Shown here piece after piece: positions 34,244 through 34,579 of a stretch of DNA of 34,579 nucleotides. This DNA is from Acidobacteriaceae bacterium (GTDB taxonomy: Bacteria; Acidobacteriota; Terriglobia; Terriglobales; Acidobacteriaceae), in contig PLBW01000150.1 of NCBI GenBank assembly GCA_003135475.1, positions 2,335-36,913 of the forward strand, read 5' to 3'. Position 1 is the first letter of the stretch. Each line of letters opens with the position of its first letter. Under the pieces are notes generated by a model. The model did no database searches and was not told the origin of the DNA. It worked only from the letters and a program-made list of their open reading frames with translations. The translations under genes and the position numbers were made by a program.

Positions 34244-34579
34244 ATGGCCCTGACTGACCACAAGAAAACTGCGCAACTGGACAGCGGCATTCTAGTTGTG
34301 AACCAAAGCAAGCCGACTAAAGTGAATTGTTGGTCTTGCGGGGCCATGCGGGCTGCTCATTTTTGCCAGGAGTGCGGCAAGGTGCAGCCGCCCACCCCGG
34401 TGGACTATTTCACCTTCTTCGGGCTCCCCTTCAGGCTGAACCTGGAGCCGGAAAAACTCGAGGGCGAGTTCTATGCCTTGAGCCGGCACCTGCATCCCGA
34501 CATCAATGCCATCAACAGCGATCGCGAACAGCAGTGGAGCCTGGAAAAGAGTTCACAGCTTAATGACGCGTACCGCACC
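34244..34579 (+). CDS. hscB: Co-chaperone HscB with N-terminal zinc finger (partial, cut by window end)
   Basis: ATG 34244 (AAGGA 5 nt upstream) opens a frame that runs off the window after 112 codons. Residues 29-44 hold C29-WS-C32 and C41-QE-C44, a CxxC pair similar to the zinc finger of eukaryotic and some bacterial HscB proteins. A J-domain follows: 'VDYFTFFGLPFRLNLE', then 'LSRHLHPDINA' with HPD at 84-86. HscB recruits IscU to HscA. Position after iscA fits the operon; hscA is expected just outside the window. 131 bases separate it from iscA and hold no gene. Confidence 0.9.
   Translation, partial: MALTDHKKTAQLDSGILVVNQSKPTKVNCWSCGAMRAAHFCQECGKVQPPTPVDYFTFFGLPFRLNLEPEKLEGEFYALSRHLHPDINAINSDREQQWSLEKSSQLNDAYRT

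Overview
The window looks like part of a chromosome of an Acidobacteriota (Terriglobia/Koribacter-like) bacterium. This is inferred from high GC, frequent GTG and TTG starts, a short RNA polymerase omega subunit, pyruvate:ferredoxin oxidoreductase paired with a dihydroorotate-dehydrogenase-like gene, and intergenic spaces packed with GC-rich palindromes of the kind I associate with that phylum. No rRNA, tRNA, plasmid, phage or CRISPR signature was recognised. Most genes are housekeeping and intact; the unusual part is the repeat content and a small scar of mobile DNA.

Layout. 1-3.5 kb: a MoxR/ChlI-type AAA+ ATPase and a von Willebrand factor A partner. 3.5-6.1 kb: a decayed glycosyltransferase 3' end (minus), a decayed IS1380-type transposase 3' end (plus), then an intact TMTC-like membrane glycosyltransferase with TPRs. 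6.1-8.7 kb: a CDGSH iron-sulfur protein and argS. 8.8-14.2 kb: nifJ (pyruvate:ferredoxin oxidoreductase) with a DHOD-like flavoprotein on the minus strand, divergent from a tetraheme periplasmic cytochrome, with CRP/FNR-like palindromes between them. 14.2-15.3 kb: a repeat-rich stretch around a small zinc-ribbon protein. 15.4-18.4 kb: comM/yifB and a CCA-adding enzyme. 18.5-26.7 kb, all minus: ppdK, glyS, glyQ, recO and an isoprenylcysteine-methyltransferase-like membrane protein. 27-28.6 kb: rho and rpoZ (minus). 29.3-30.9 kb: tsaD and a 50-residue zinc-binding protein. 31.4-34.6 kb: the iron-sulfur assembly operon iscR-iscS-iscU-iscA-hscB, the last cut by the window edge.

Functional themes. 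Pyruvate/PEP and low-potential electron metabolism (nifJ, ppdK, DHOD-like protein, cytochrome) sits with Fe-S cluster supply (isc operon, CDGSH protein). Translation and tRNA functions are also concentrated here (argS, glyQ, glyS, cca, tsaD).

Repeats. At least four palindromic families are visible: a roughly 100-150 bp three-hairpin element (four copies), a GGGTAG-headed REP pair forming a BIME, GGCACG...CGTGCC hairpins, and a roughly 100-120 bp MITE-like element with GAATTGTC ends (two copies). A fifth, 43-bp palindrome occurs once between glyQ and glyS and once in frame inside argS (40/43 identical). glyQ also carries an in-frame repeat-like insertion. Palindromic repeats colonising aminoacyl-tRNA synthetase genes are the most interesting signal here. 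I did not find an obviously new multi-gene system.
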